From Acinetobacter sp. WC-141 (GTDB lineage Bacteria; Pseudomonadota; Gammaproteobacteria; Pseudomonadales; Moraxellaceae), in assembly GCF_000313935.1 (NCBI RefSeq), contig NZ_AMSS01000052.1, positions 1-64,000 on the forward strand: a stretch of DNA of 64,000 nucleotides. Reading direction: 5' to 3'. This document shows positions 26,414 through 36,639 of this stretch, in pieces. Each line of letters starts with the position of its first letter. Within the stretch, counting starts at the first letter, position 1. A model generated the notes under the pieces. The model was not told where the DNA came from and made no database searches. It saw only the letters and a list, made by a program, of their open reading frames with translations. The position numbers were made by a program, and so were the translations under genes.

Positions 26414-27985
26414 CTAAGCTTCATCATCATTTTTAATCAGTGCTTTTGGTAAACCTGAGCGGATACCCCAGTAGTAACAACCAAGAGAAATCACCATCAC
26501 TAATAGGGTGTCAAATGGTGCTGCTAATAGGTGTGTTGCACCGTCACCGAAGCTGCCAAGGTAAGAGGCAAGAATCATTAAAATGTAGTAAACAAGGAGC
26601 CACGCTGATGACTTCAATTGTTGAGCTAGGCTGACTTCTTGGGTTGGCACATAGCGTTTAAAAATGACATAGAGTGCAAACAACACAATTTGTGCGCCTA
26701 ATAACCATGAAATGACATTCCAGCCAGACCAATAGACAATAAAAGAAGCAATGACAAAAGCGAGTGGGCCAAGAATGGTAAAGCCTTTTACATAGAATGG
26801 ACGTTCAAGCTCAGGAGCATTACGGCGTAAGGCACCCACTGTGACAGGAGCTAGGGCATAACTTAAAACTAACGCTGCTGAAACTACAGAAATTAATTTG
26901 TCCCATGATGGAAACGGCATGGTCCAAAATACAGAAAGTGCAAACGTTAACCATAACGCATAACGTGGAATACCTGATTTTGGATCTACACGAGTAAAAA
27001 TACGGAAGAACGTATTACTATTCGACCATGCATAAATGACACGTGGAGTTGCAGCCATATAGATGTTGCCGCAGCCAGACGGAGAAATAATGGCGTCTGA
27101 AACTACTAACAGAGCTAACCATCCCAAACCTAATAACATGGCAATGTCGCGGTAAGGCAATGGGAATTTGTCACTAAGTCCTGACCAACCATTTGCTAAC
27201 ATATCGGTAGGTACTGCACCCAAGAAAGCAACTTGAAGCACTACATAAATAATCGTTGCTAAAACGACAGATAAGATGAGTGCAAAAGGAATCGTAAACT
27301 GAGGACGTTTTACTTCACTCGCCACCGAAATAATCGGCGTTAAACCTAAGTACGCAAAAATAATACCACCAGCGGATACGGCACCTTGTACGCCGTGAGC
27401 ACCCATTGGGGCAAACTCGGTCATTGAAAAGTTTGCAGGTTTAAAATGGTATAGAAGGGCGACCATCACTAAAATTGGAACAGCAAATTTCAATGCACTG
27501 ATCAGATTGTTGGCAATTGCAAAGGTTTTTACACTGTAATAATTCAATGCAAAAAATACGCATAAAAGAGCAAACTGAAACAACCATCCAATGGTAGTTG
27601 GAGAGCGAGCGCCATCATGCACTGCTGTAAGAGAGGGGAACCATGCCGCTGCATATTCACGGGCAGCAACGACTTCAATTGCAATTAAACTTGAAAAGGC
27701 AATGACGGTTACAGAACCTAGTAAATATCCTTGTAGAGGACCATGTGAAAATACGGGATAACGGATAATACCGCCTGCTCGTGGTAAGGCTGCACCTAGC
27801 TCACAATAAATAATTCCCAGAATTAAAACGGCAAAGCCCCCAATAATCCATGACAATATACCCGCAGGGCCGGCTTGAGAGGCCACATGACTTGCTGAAA
27901 ATAACCATCCTGAACCAAAAATGGCGCCTAAGCCAATGAATGTAAGATCCATTAGAGATAACTGCTTTTTAAACTGACTTGTCAT
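26414..27985 (-). CDS. APC-superfamily amino acid permease
   Basis: 523 residues and about twelve to fourteen hydrophobic segments. The opening LSLMDLTFIGLGAIFGSGWL is the standard APC TM1 motif, and RAGGIIRYPVF and GLTPIISVASEVKRP are typical of the AGT/AspT-like branch. It should import an amino acid by proton symport. The perfect regulon palindrome at 28020-28041 lies 35 bases before its ATG, so it is probably the hydroxyproline importer (or one of two). This is inference from the operator. Confidence 0.85.
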   Translation of the reverse strand: MTSQFKKQLSLMDLTFIGLGAIFGSGWLFSASHVASQAGPAGILSWIIGGFAVLILGIIYCELGAALPRAGGIIRYPVFSHGPLQGYLLGSVTVIAFSSLIAIEVVAAREYAAAWFPSLTAVHDGARSPTTIGWLFQFALLCVFFALNYYSVKTFAIANNLISALKFAVPILVMVALLYHFKPANFSMTEFAPMGAHGVQGAVSAGGIIFAYLGLTPIISVASEVKRPQFTIPFALILSVVLATIIYVVLQVAFLGAVPTDMLANGWSGLSDKFPLPYRDIAMLLGLGWLALLVVSDAIISPSGCGNIYMAATPRVIYAWSNSNTFFRIFTRVDPKSGIPRYALWLTFALSVFWTMPFPSWDKLISVVSAALVLSYALAPVTVGALRRNAPELERPFYVKGFTILGPLAFVIASFIVYWSGWNVISWLLGAQIVLFALYVIFKRYVPTQEVSLAQQLKSSAWLLVYYILMILASYLGSFGDGATHLLAAPFDTLLVMVISLGCYYWGIRSGLPKALIKNDDEA

Positions 27986-28434
27986 TACGTTTTCCTTAAC
28001 GACAGAACTATTGTTCTTTCATATATCGTATACGATATATGGTTGTTGGTAAATAGGGGAATTTTTATTCTATTTATTGGCAAAGGATGTTTTAATTTTT
28101 AGTTAAACTTTTGTTTTTGATGATATTTAAATAATATGAATTTCAAGTGAAGAGCTTGAAAACCTAATATTTTTTATAAAAAAAGGGAAATCTTCGCTAT
28201 TTTTTTGGTTTCAAATAAAAAAATCTTAAAAATTTGTTGATTAATTTACCATTTAAATTAATAGAAAATTCCATTTTTTAGAAAATAGTAAATTAGATAT
28301 TGATTGTGTTGTTTTTAGGCAATGATACATTTATTTTCAGTGCTTTATGGGCAGCTTAATGATAATTTTAAAGCTATCCGAAAGGACACAATAACGACGA
28401 ACATACGAATAATAATGATTGAAGGTAGGACCAC
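27986..28434. other. Divergent intergenic region permease / sdaA
   Basis: About 450 bases. The left edge holds the operator palindrome (28020-28041). The rest is AT-rich without a gene I can support. A small frame at 28322-28528 overlaps the sdaA start and looks random. Confidence 0.55.
28020..28041. promoter_or_regulatory. GntR-type operator palindrome (hydroxyproline regulon), copy 2
   Basis: A perfect 22-bp palindrome, CATATATCG-TATA-CGATATATG, sharing its central 18 bases with the one at 15541-15558. At 35 bases before the permease start it should overlap the promoter or the transcript leader, which suits repression. Confidence 0.78.
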
Positions 28435-29814
28435 GTGTTTATTAGTGTATTTGATCTTTTTAAAATTGGTATTGGTCCATCTAGCTCCCATACGGTTGGA
28501 CCAATGCGAGCGGCATACAGTTTTGTAGATGATTTATTGAAACAAAATGATCTACAAAATACGGTTAGAGTTCAGGTGAAGTTATACGGTTCACTTGCAG
28601 CAACGGGTGTCGGTCATGCCACAGATAAAGCAGTTCTATTAGGCTTAATGGGCTTTGACCCTGAACATATTGATACTCAAGTAAGTACAAACTTGATTGA
28701 AGATGTTCTTGAAAATAAAGCCATCCAGCTTAATCAGCAAAAGAGTATTGCTTTTGACTATAAGCGTGATGTGCTTTTTTTAAATGAGTCTTTACCTTAT
28801 CACCCAAACGCAATGGAGCTGATTGCGTATAACGAAGCCGAAGAAACTCTATATACAGAAACTTACTATTCGGTTGGCGGCGGTTTTATTGTGAGTCAAA
28901 CACAATTAACACACACCCAGTCTGAAACCAACGACGTTAAGGTTCCATATCCATTTCACAGTGCGGCTGAACTTTTAAGCTTATGTAAAACTCATCATTT
29001 ATCAATAAGTGAGTTAATGCTTGAAAACGAGAAAAGCTGGCGTAGTGAGACTGAAATTCGCTCCAAGATTATGGAAATCTGGAAAGTGATGCAGCACTGC
29101 ATTCACAACGGGCTAATCAATGAAGGAATATTACCCGGTGGATTAAATGTAAAACGCCGAGCCAAAAAAATTCACGATAAGTTATTAAATAAGAAAAACT
29201 CAAATCTGATTGTGACAACTTTCCATGCGATGGAATGGGTCAATTTATTTGCCTTAGCGGTAAATGAAGAAAATGCTGCGGGTGGCCGAGTGGTGACTGC
29301 GCCAACAAATGGGGCCGCAGGAATTATTCCGGCAGTTTTATATTATTACGTGACTTTTTCTAAAGACTTTTCCGAAGATAAAGTGGTTCGCTTTTTTCTC
29401 AGTGCGGCAGCCGTCGGCATTTTATGTAAACTCAATGCGTCTATTTCTGGTGCAGAAGTAGGGTGTCAGGGCGAAGTTGGTTCGGCATGTGCAATGGCAT
29501 CTGCTGGTTTAGCCGAAATTTTAGGTGCCTCACCTGAGCAGGTGGAACATGCAGCTGAAATCGGTCTTGAACATAACTTGGGTTTAACGTGTGACCCAAT
29601 TGGTGGTTTGGTTCAGGTGCCTTGCATTGAACGAAATGCGATTGCAGCCGTAAAAGCCATTAATGCGGCACAAATGGCTCTTCATGATGACGATGAACAC
29701 TTTGTAACGCTAGATAAAGTGATTCAGACCATGAAAGAAACAGGCAGAGATATGTCTGAGAAATATAAAGAGACTTCAAAAGGCGGCCTCGCTGTGAATG
29801 CAATTGAGTGCTAA
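28435..29814 (+). CDS. sdaA: L-serine ammonia-lyase (Fe-S serine dehydratase)
   Basis: 459 residues, the single-chain type with beta and alpha domains fused. The N-terminal [20 protein letters not shown] and the C-terminal cysteines of the [4Fe-4S] cluster are visible ([20 protein letters not shown], then [17 protein letters not shown]). It converts L-serine to pyruvate and ammonia. The GTG start is preceded by GAAGGTAGG. It ends at a strong bidirectional terminator. It adjoins the hydroxyproline island but has no regulon palindrome close to its start. Confidence 0.95.
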   Translation: MFISVFDLFKIGIGPSSSHTVGPMRAAYSFVDDLLKQNDLQNTVRVQVKLYGSLAATGVGHATDKAVLLGLMGFDPEHIDTQVSTNLIEDVLENKAIQLNQQKSIAFDYKRDVLFLNESLPYHPNAMELIAYNEAEETLYTETYYSVGGGFIVSQTQLTHTQSETNDVKVPYPFHSAAELLSLCKTHHLSISELMLENEKSWRSETEIRSKIMEIWKVMQHCIHNGLINEGILPGGLNVKRRAKKIHDKLLNKKNSNLIVTTFHAMEWVNLFALAVNEENAAGGRVVTAPTNGAAGIIPAVLYYYVTFSKDFSEDKVVRFFLSAAAVGILCKLNASISGAEVGCQGEVGSACAMASAGLAEILGASPEQVEHAAEIGLEHNLGLTCDPIGGLVQVPCIERNAIAAVKAINAAQMALHDDDEHFVTLDKVIQTMKETGRDMSEKYKETSKGGLAVNAIEC

Positions 29815-29816
29815 AA

Positions 29817-29852
29817 AAAATGAGATGGGGACGAGGTGCCCCATCTCATTTT
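29817..29852. terminator. Bidirectional terminator sdaA / paaZ
   Basis: AAAATGAGATGGGG (29817-29830) pairs perfectly with CCCCATCTCATTTT (29839-29852), a 14-bp stem with an 8-base loop, flanked by A and T runs. Confidence 0.92.
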
Positions 29853-29857
29853 AAACA

Positions 29858-31960
29858 TTAAGCCTCGCGAGCAACTAAAGTTAAAATGTCGTAAGTTGCG
29901 ACAAGTTCACCGCGTTGGTTTTTGACTTTAATATCCCATACCACAACCCCATGAGCTGGCTGAGATGGGTCTTTTTGTGGTTTAGGCGTTTTCTGTTTAC
30001 AGGTCAATTCAACCTGAATTGAATCACCAATTTTAACTGGTTCAACAAAACGTAAGTTGTCCATACCATAATTGGCAATCACAGGACCTTGCGCGGCATC
30101 TACAAATAGACCAGCTGCGGCAGACACAATAAAGTAGCCGTGTGCAACGCGCTCACCAAAGAAAGACTCGGCAGCTGCAATTTTGTCGGTATGTGCATAG
30201 AAGTAATCGCCGCTTAAACCCGCAAAATTGACAATATCTGCTTCGCTTACGGTACGACGTGCTGTTAATAAACGTTCACCAATTACTAGCTCATCAAAAG
30301 ACTTTTTAAATGGATGTACGCGGTCTTCGTTGACTTTCGAACCAGCAGTCCATGAATGGGTAATTTGCGTCAAGCTATTTGGAGAACCTTGAATTGCGGT
30401 GCGTTGCATGTAGTGTTTAACTGCGCGAATACCACCTAACTCTTCACCGCCACCTGCACGACCAGGGCCACCGTGTACTAAATGAGGAAGTGGAGAACCA
30501 TGGCCTGTACTTTCTTTTGCTGACTCTGCATCGAGTACATGCACACGACCATGCCAAGGCGCAATTTTTTGAATAATCTGTTCAATATTCTCATCGTTAT
30601 TTTTAACGACTGAAGCCACTAAGCTACCTTCACCACGTGAAACAAGATTAGCTAGTTCTTCAATGTTTTGATATGGCATGAGAGTACATACAGGGCCGAA
30701 AGCTTCTGTGGTATGTACATGTGTCGCTTGTAAAGGTTGCTCGCAGAGCAATAAAGTTGGAGCGAAAAAAGCACCTTTTTCAGGATGGTCTGCATTAAAT
30801 GTAAAGCTATCGTTGCCACCAAAAACAATTTTTGCGTCTTTACTGAGTTCGGCAACTTTTTCTGCAACGTCATGTTTTTGTTTAATGCTAGCTAAAGCAC
30901 CCATGGTGGTTTCTTCTTTTTGCGGGTCACCCACCACAACTTTAGCAAGTTTGCCAGTTAGCTTCTCTTGCACTGTCGCTAATAAATTTTCAGGAACGAA
31001 AGCACGACGAATCGCAGTACATTTTTGGCCTGCTTTAGTCGTCATTTCACGGAAGACTTCACGCACAAATAAATCGACAGTTTCTTCGTTTGCTTCAGGG
31101 CTTAAAATTGCGCTGTTTACCGAGTCGGCTTCCATGCTAAATGGAATCGAATATTTATTGAGGTGAGGGTGGTTACGCAGTTTTTGACCTGTGTAGGCAG
31201 AACCCGTAAACGTAACGCAGTCTTGTGGGCCTAAGTGGTCGAACAAGTCATAAGTCTGACCGCAAATCAGTTGTAGCGAACCTTTTGGTAATACATGCGC
31301 TTCTTCAATCGCTTTTACAACTGCTTGTGTTAATTGGGCACCATCGGTTGCAGGTTTAACAATACATGGCACACCTGCAAGTAACGTTGGTGCAATCTTT
31401 TCAAGCATTCCCCAAATTGGGAAGTTAAATGCATTGATATGAACGGCAACACCAGCTTTAGGACTTAAAATGTGTTTAGCGCCGAAAGTGCCATTTTTAG
31501 ATAACTGAATCCAACTATCTTCGGTAATAATTTTTTCATCATTGAGTTCACGACGAACCAGACTTGAATAAGCAAATAATGTCTGGATCCCACCTTCAAT
31601 ATCAATCCATGCATCTTTACGAGTTGCACCTGTTGCATAAGCAAGTTTGTAGAACTCTTCTTTACGCTCAAGTAAATATTGGGCAATTTGTTTTAACGCA
31701 TTAGCACGTTGGTGGAATGTCCAGTTTGCCAACTCTGAACCATTTTGTTTGGCATATTGAACAACACGTTTCATATCAATGCCATGACTGCTTACGGCAT
31801 AAATCGATTCACCTGTAATGGCATGATAAACAGGACGTAGTTCTTCACTCGTCGAATGCCATGTTCCATAAACATAAGAAGCAAGGTGAGGCAGTTGATG
31901 CTCAGACTGCTGAAAATCTGTGTCAGTTGAGGTTCCTTCTAGGTGTGCTTGTTCAAGCAT
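29858..31960 (-). CDS. paaZ: PaaZ, oxepin-CoA hydrolase / 3-oxo-5,6-dehydrosuberyl-CoA semialdehyde dehydrogenase
   Basis: About 700 residues in two parts. Residues 1-520 are an aldehyde dehydrogenase (FNFPIWGMLEKIAPTLLAG, general base FSMEADSVN, catalytic Cys AGQKCTAIRRAF). Residues about 555-700 are a MaoC-type (R)-hydratase with NFAGLSGDYFYAHTD, holding the Asp and His used for oxepin ring opening. It opens the oxepin-CoA ring and oxidises the aldehyde. It is transcribed away from paaA-K, as usual in Acinetobacter. ATG 31960 follows AAAGGAG at seven bases. An in-frame TTG just upstream is less likely. Confidence 0.95.
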   Translation of the reverse strand: MLEQAHLEGTSTDTDFQQSEHQLPHLASYVYGTWHSTSEELRPVYHAITGESIYAVSSHGIDMKRVVQYAKQNGSELANWTFHQRANALKQIAQYLLERKEEFYKLAYATGATRKDAWIDIEGGIQTLFAYSSLVRRELNDEKIITEDSWIQLSKNGTFGAKHILSPKAGVAVHINAFNFPIWGMLEKIAPTLLAGVPCIVKPATDGAQLTQAVVKAIEEAHVLPKGSLQLICGQTYDLFDHLGPQDCVTFTGSAYTGQKLRNHPHLNKYSIPFSMEADSVNSAILSPEANEETVDLFVREVFREMTTKAGQKCTAIRRAFVPENLLATVQEKLTGKLAKVVVGDPQKEETTMGALASIKQKHDVAEKVAELSKDAKIVFGGNDSFTFNADHPEKGAFFAPTLLLCEQPLQATHVHTTEAFGPVCTLMPYQNIEELANLVSRGEGSLVASVVKNNDENIEQIIQKIAPWHGRVHVLDAESAKESTGHGSPLPHLVHGGPGRAGGGEELGGIRAVKHYMQRTAIQGSPNSLTQITHSWTAGSKVNEDRVHPFKKSFDELVIGERLLTARRTVSEADIVNFAGLSGDYFYAHTDKIAAAESFFGERVAHGYFIVSAAAGLFVDAAQGPVIANYGMDNLRFVEPVKIGDSIQVELTCKQKTPKPQKDPSQPAHGVVVWDIKVKNQRGELVATYDILTLVAREA

Positions 31961-32225
31961 GACCAAACTCCTTTTTTATGTGATACATCAATTATAAAAA
32001 TTGCGAAAATATGATTCATAATTTCAGATTAATTTGTCTAAAAGTCAACTTTATTTTGATTTTTAAAAGTAAAAAAGTTTTTTACAATTGGTTAATATTT
32101 ATTTATTTCAAATGGTTAAGTTGTTTTTGTGAAGTGAATTTAATTTGATACTAAAAAAGTAGTTGACTTTGTTTTTGGTGTATCGAAAAATAGATTCAAG
32201 GGTGATACCTACAGGGAATGAAAGA

Positions 32226-33164
32226 ATGGAAAACAACTATCAGAAATTTGAACAAAATATTGCCAATGAAATTACGATCGAGGCTAAGGATCAAATGCCT
32301 GATGCCTATCGCAAAACATTGATTCGTCAAATCGGGCAACATGGCCATTCTGAAATTGTAGGTATGTTGCCTGAAGGGAACTGGATTACTCGTGCACCAA
32401 CTTTAAAACGTAAAGCGGTTTTGTTGGCAAAAGTACAAGACGAGGCAGGTCATGGTTTGTATTTGTACAGTGCGGCAGAAACTTTAGGCGCTGACCGTGA
32501 TGACATGATGGAAAAATTAATTGATGGGAAAATGAAATACTCATCAATTTTTAACTATCCAACTTTGACTTGGGCAGATGTCGCTGCGATTGGTTGGCTT
32601 GTCGATGGTGCAGCCATTGTGAACCAAGTTGCGCTTTGCCGTACCTCTTACGGACCATATGCACGTGCAATGGTACGTATTTGTAAAGAAGAAAGTTTCC
32701 ACCAACGCCAAGGTTTTGAAGCCATGATGGCTTTGGCAAACGGTACACCAGAACAAAAACAGATGGCACAAGATGCGGTCAATCGCTATTGGTGGCCAGC
32801 CCTCATGATGTTTGGTCCAAGTGATGAGCATTCTCCAAACAGCGCGCAAAGCATGGCATGGAAAATCAAACGCTTTAGTAACGATGAATTACGTCAAAAG
32901 TTTGTTGATAACACTGTGCCGCAGATTTTGCAGCTTGGTTTAGAAGTACCAGACCCAGATTTAAAACTGAATGAAGAAACAGGCCACTATGAGTTTGGCG
33001 AGATCGACTGGCACGAATTTAATGAAGTGATTGCCGGACGTGGACCATGTAATCACGAGCGTATCGAAGCACGCCGTAAAGCATGGGAAAACGGCAAATG
33101 GGTTCGTGATGCAGCAGTGGTCTATGCCAAGAAACAGCAGCTTGAAGCGAACAAAGTGGCTTAA
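32226..33164 (+). CDS. paaA: PaaA, catalytic subunit of phenylacetyl-CoA 1,2-epoxidase
   Basis: About 312 residues. It is the di-iron subunit of the multicomponent monooxygenase. The metal ligands are seen in [20 protein letters not shown] (ExxH) and [14 protein letters not shown] (ExxH). With PaaBCDE it epoxidises the aromatic ring of phenylacetyl-CoA. I start at ATG 32226 ([10 protein letters not shown]); the in-frame region upstream lacks family similarity. It is the first gene of the long catabolic operon, divergent from paaZ. TTGACT at 32163 may be part of its promoter. Confidence 0.96.
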   Translation: MENNYQKFEQNIANEITIEAKDQMPDAYRKTLIRQIGQHGHSEIVGMLPEGNWITRAPTLKRKAVLLAKVQDEAGHGLYLYSAAETLGADRDDMMEKLIDGKMKYSSIFNYPTLTWADVAAIGWLVDGAAIVNQVALCRTSYGPYARAMVRICKEESFHQRQGFEAMMALANGTPEQKQMAQDAVNRYWWPALMMFGPSDEHSPNSAQSMAWKIKRFSNDELRQKFVDNTVPQILQLGLEVPDPDLKLNEETGHYEFGEIDWHEFNEVIAGRGPCNHERIEARRKAWENGKWVRDAAVVYAKKQQLEANKVA

Positions 33165-33196
33165 CAAGATTTATGGAAAAATTTGAGGAAATCAAA

Positions 33197-33487
33197 ATGG
33201 AAGATAAAAACAACTGGTCGCTCTACGAAGTATTTGTACGTAGTAAACAAGGCTTAAGCCACCGTCATGTAGGCAGCTTAAGAGCGCCTGATGATGAAAT
33301 TGCACTGCAACATGCTCGTGATGTTTACACGCGCCGTAATGAAGGAATTAGCATTTGGGTGGTTCGTTCTGAACTGATTAAGTCATCACAGCCAGATGAA
33401 AAAGCTGAATTTTTCGATCCTTCTCTAGACAAGGTTTATCGTCATCCGACTTTTTACCATATCCCAGACGGCATTGAGCACATGTAA
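33197..33487 (+). CDS. paaB: PaaB, phenylacetyl-CoA epoxidase subunit
   Basis: 96 residues, the usual PaaB size when started at ATG 33197 after TTGAGG. An ATG at 33173 has no ribosome site. The sequence WSLYEVFVRSKQGLSHRHVG, then SLRAPDDEIALQHARDVYTR, is the family signature. PaaB bridges PaaAC dimers in the epoxidase complex. Confidence 0.95.
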   Translation: MEDKNNWSLYEVFVRSKQGLSHRHVGSLRAPDDEIALQHARDVYTRRNEGISIWVVRSELIKSSQPDEKAEFFDPSLDKVYRHPTFYHIPDGIEHM

Positions 33488-33499
33488 GGGAGATGACAC

Positions 33500-34255
33500 A
33501 TGAATCAGTCAGTTTTATCTAAATTCTTATTACATATTGGCGACAGTCAACTGGTTTTATCTCAGCGTTTGGCTGAATGGTGCGGACATGCACCTGAGCT
33601 TGAAATTGATATTGCTTTAGCAAATATCGGTTTGGACTTGTTAGGTCAGGCAAGAAACTTCCTGACGTTGGCAGGTCAACATGATGAAGCTAAGCGTGAT
33701 GAAGACCAGCTTGCATATTTCCGTACTGAACGTGAATTTTTAAACCTATTGTTATGTGAACAACCCAATGGCGATTTTGCACAAACGATTGTACGCCAGT
33801 GGTTGATGGACCATTACCATCTTCATTTATTTACTGCTTTAACGCAAAGCTCACTTCCTGAATTAAGCGCGCTTGCCGTGAAATCTTTAAAAGAAGTGAA
33901 GTATCACATCCGTTTTTCGACAAGCTGGATGGAACGTTTAAGTTTAAGCACAGATGAAGCGCATCAACGTGTACAAGACGGTTTAAATAATTTATGGCGC
34001 TTTACCGCTGAGTTATTTGAACTCAATGCAGATGAACAAGCATTGGTCGCACAAGGCGTGATTCCAGATTTTTCAAATGAAAAAGAACAATGGAACCAAA
34101 CCATTGCAGCTGAGCTTAAGCGTTTTGAATTAAATGTTGCTGTGAACGGTGCTTATCGCCGTGGTGCGAAACAAGGATTGCATACCGAGCATCTGGGTTA
34201 TTTGTTGGCTGAAATGCAAAGTATTCAAAGAACTTATCCGGGCATGACATGGTAA
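33500..34255 (+). CDS. paaC: PaaC, structural subunit of phenylacetyl-CoA epoxidase
   Basis: 251 residues. It is a ferritin-like paralogue of PaaA that pairs with it but does not carry the active di-iron centre. Typical segments are HIGDSQLVLSQRLAEWCGHA and ANIGLDLLGQARNFL, and KYHIRFSTSWMERL. It follows paaB by 12 bases, within the operon. Confidence 0.95.
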   Translation: MNQSVLSKFLLHIGDSQLVLSQRLAEWCGHAPELEIDIALANIGLDLLGQARNFLTLAGQHDEAKRDEDQLAYFRTEREFLNLLLCEQPNGDFAQTIVRQWLMDHYHLHLFTALTQSSLPELSALAVKSLKEVKYHIRFSTSWMERLSLSTDEAHQRVQDGLNNLWRFTAELFELNADEQALVAQGVIPDFSNEKEQWNQTIAAELKRFELNVAVNGAYRRGAKQGLHTEHLGYLLAEMQSIQRTYPGMTW

Positions 34256-34271
34256 GACAAGGAGGTGAGCC

Positions 34272-34772
34272 ATGCAAATGATTCGTCATTGCATCGACCA
34301 ATGTTGGGATGTTCTACAAACGGTAAGTGACCCTGAAATTCCGGTTTTATCGGTTGTTGATTTGGGCATGATTCGCGGTGTAGAGATTAATGATCAACAA
34401 GAAATTATTGTTCGTCTAACTCCAACCTATAGCGGTTGCCCAGCAACAGATATGCTCAAAGCACAAATTGTTGAGGCATTTACCGCAGAAGCTTTGACAC
34501 CGGTCAAAGTGATGGTCGATTTATCAGAAGCATGGACTACAGACTGGATGTCTGAAGCGGGTAAAAAGAAACTGCAAGTCTATGGCATTGCACCACCAGA
34601 AGGGTTAGCGCATCAGTGTGGCACCCATGTTCACTTAAAAGATGGTGTTGAGTGTCCACGTTGCAAAAGCCGACACACCCGACTGTTAACAGAGTTTAGT
34701 TCTACCGCCTGTAAAGCACTTTATAAATGTCAGGACTGTCTTGAGCCTTTTGATTACTTCAAATGTATTTAA
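34272..34772 (+). CDS. paaD: PaaD, MIP18-type maturation factor of the epoxidase
   Basis: 166 residues. The N-terminal DUF59/MIP18 fold (VSDPEIPVLSVVDLGMIRGV, then TPTYSGCPATDM) is joined to a C-terminal zinc-ribbon (CPRCKSRHTR ... CQDC). PaaD is needed for iron-sulfur or metal loading of the epoxidase, probably of PaaE. GGAGGTGAG precedes the start. Confidence 0.94.
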   Translation: MQMIRHCIDQCWDVLQTVSDPEIPVLSVVDLGMIRGVEINDQQEIIVRLTPTYSGCPATDMLKAQIVEAFTAEALTPVKVMVDLSEAWTTDWMSEAGKKKLQVYGIAPPEGLAHQCGTHVHLKDGVECPRCKSRHTRLLTEFSSTACKALYKCQDCLEPFDYFKCI

Positions 34773-34795
34773 GTCTTTAGATAAGGAAATCAGCC

Positions 34796-35857
34796 ATGAG
34801 CCAATTTGTACCATTAAAAGTAAAAAGTATTACGCCTCAAACCGATCAGGCCATTTGTATTGCATTTGATGTTGTACCTGAACAACAAGAACAATTTCAA
34901 TTTCAACCGGGTCAACACTTAACCATTCGCCATTTAACTGAAGCTGGTGAAATTCGCCGTTGTTACTCAATTTGTAGCTATGCGGGTAAAGAAGACATCA
35001 GTATTGCGGTTAAAAAAATTGATCAGGGTCAATTTTCAAACTGGGCCAATGACCATTTAAAAGTAGGCGATGTGCTTGAAGTCATGCCACCACAAGGTGT
35101 GTTTTTTCAAAAAGCAGCCAAGGTGGGCGGACAAAACTTTTTAGGCGTTGCTGCGGGCAGTGGTATTACTCCAATTTTATCGATTGTTAAGCAAGTGTTG
35201 TTTGAACAACCTGAAGCTAAATTTACGTTGCTCTATGGCAATCGCTCATGGAAACAAACCATGTTTGCCGAGCAAATTATGGATTTGAAAGATCAGTTTA
35301 AAGAACGCTTTCAGCTCATCAATATTTTTTCTCGTGAGTTCAACGATAGTGAGCTGATGAACGGTCGTATTGATGAAGAAAAGCTAAAGCAGCTTTTTGA
35401 TTTTGATGTGCTTGAAACGAGTTTTGACCATGTGTTTGCCTGTGGTCCAGACGAAATGATGAATGCCGTAGAAAGCACTTTGCCAAACTATGGTATTGCA
35501 AAAGAAAAAATCCACACCGAACGTTTCCATACAGGGCAGGCTCGTAAACGTAGCGCTGAAGCGGATGCAAACCGCAAAGAAGAAAAAGTAAACATTATTT
35601 TAGATGGTCGTGAGCTGATTGTTTCTGTAGCTCAAGACGATGAAAGTATTCTTGATGCGGCTTTACGTGCGGGTGCGGACTTACCGTATGCCTGCAAAGG
35701 TGGGGTGTGTGCGACTTGTCGTTGTAAAGTTGTTTCTGGTGAAGTCGATATGTTCCTTAACTATAGTCTTGAAAAAGATGAAGTTGAAAAGGGCTATGTG
35801 CTGAGCTGTCAAACCTTACCAAAAGGCCCAAATGTTCGTTTGAGTTTTGATGAGTAG
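34796..35857 (+). CDS. paaE: PaaE, reductase of phenylacetyl-CoA epoxidase
   Basis: 353 residues. FAD-binding (RRCYSICSYAG), NAD(P)-binding (GVAAGSGITPILSIVKQVL) and a C-terminal [2Fe-2S] ferredoxin domain with CKGGVCATCRCKV and a last Cys in LSCQTLP. It passes electrons from NADPH to the PaaAC di-iron site. Intact and of usual length. Confidence 0.95.
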   Translation: MSQFVPLKVKSITPQTDQAICIAFDVVPEQQEQFQFQPGQHLTIRHLTEAGEIRRCYSICSYAGKEDISIAVKKIDQGQFSNWANDHLKVGDVLEVMPPQGVFFQKAAKVGGQNFLGVAAGSGITPILSIVKQVLFEQPEAKFTLLYGNRSWKQTMFAEQIMDLKDQFKERFQLINIFSREFNDSELMNGRIDEEKLKQLFDFDVLETSFDHVFACGPDEMMNAVESTLPNYGIAKEKIHTERFHTGQARKRSAEADANRKEEKVNIILDGRELIVSVAQDDESILDAALRAGADLPYACKGGVCATCRCKVVSGEVDMFLNYSLEKDEVEKGYVLSCQTLPKGPNVRLSFDE

Positions 35858-35865
35858 AGGCTGTC

Positions 35866-36639
35866 ATGCAAGAGTTGATCAAAGCCAGCACAGCAACTGA
35901 CGGTGTTTTGTTATTAACACTAAACCGCCCGGAAAAAAGAAATGCTTTAAACAATGCAACATTGCAGTATTTATGCGAGTTGCTCGAAGAAGCTGAGCAC
36001 AATGCTCAAGTCAAAGCAGTGGTTTTAACAGGTAACTCACAATGTTTTGCTGCTGGAGCAGATCTTAGCGAATTGGCTGCAATGGACGCCGTGTCTTTGC
36101 AACTCGATATTCGCCCGAAGCTTTGGCAAAAAATTGATGCATTTAGTAAGCCACTGATTAGTGCAGTCAATGGCTATGCCTTAGGCGCTGGCTTTGAGCT
36201 GGTTTTGCATTCAGATATGGTGATTTGTGGTGAAAATGCCCGATTCGCTTTACCTGAAATTACTTTGGGTATGTTGCCGGGTGCAGGCGGAACACAGCGT
36301 TTAGCGCGCTTGGTTGGACAACAACTCACCATGCGCTGGGCCATGACAGGTGAAATGATTTTGGCAAAACAGGCGGAGCAACATGGCATTTGCAGTCAAG
36401 TGGTTCCGACCGAATTAACCGTTGAATATGCGGTTCAACTTGCAGCCAAAATTGCCAAACAAGCGCCTTTAGCGATTCGCGTGATTAAACAATCAATTAA
36501 AAGTATTCATGAAACGACTTTAAGTCAGGGACTTAAGTTTGAACGTCAAAACTTTGTCTGGCTGGCGGCTACAAAAGATCGAAACGAAGGGATTAATGCT
36601 TTCTTTGAGAAAAGAAAGCCAGTGTTTAGAGGTGAGTGA
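35866..36639 (+). CDS. paaF: PaaF, 2,3-dehydroadipyl-CoA hydratase
   Basis: 257 residues of the crotonase fold. The oxyanion-hole segments are CFAAGADLSELAAMD and LGAGFELVLHSD, and LPEITLGMLPGAGGTQRL supplies the two acidic residues of a hydratase (E in PEITLG and in GFELV). It hydrates 2,3-dehydroadipyl-CoA late in the pathway. It overlaps the next gene at TGATG. Confidence 0.93.
   Translation: MQELIKASTATDGVLLLTLNRPEKRNALNNATLQYLCELLEEAEHNAQVKAVVLTGNSQCFAAGADLSELAAMDAVSLQLDIRPKLWQKIDAFSKPLISAVNGYALGAGFELVLHSDMVICGENARFALPEITLGMLPGAGGTQRLARLVGQQLTMRWAMTGEMILAKQAEQHGICSQVVPTELTVEYAVQLAAKIAKQAPLAIRVIKQSIKSIHETTLSQGLKFERQNFVWLAATKDRNEGINAFFEKRKPVFRGE

Noticed and set aside
28322..28528. 68-codon frame before sdaA
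   Set aside because: It overlaps the sdaA start in another frame and has no similarity.
30678..31166. 162-codon plus-strand frame inside paaZ
   Set aside because: Antisense to the conserved aldehyde dehydrogenase domain.
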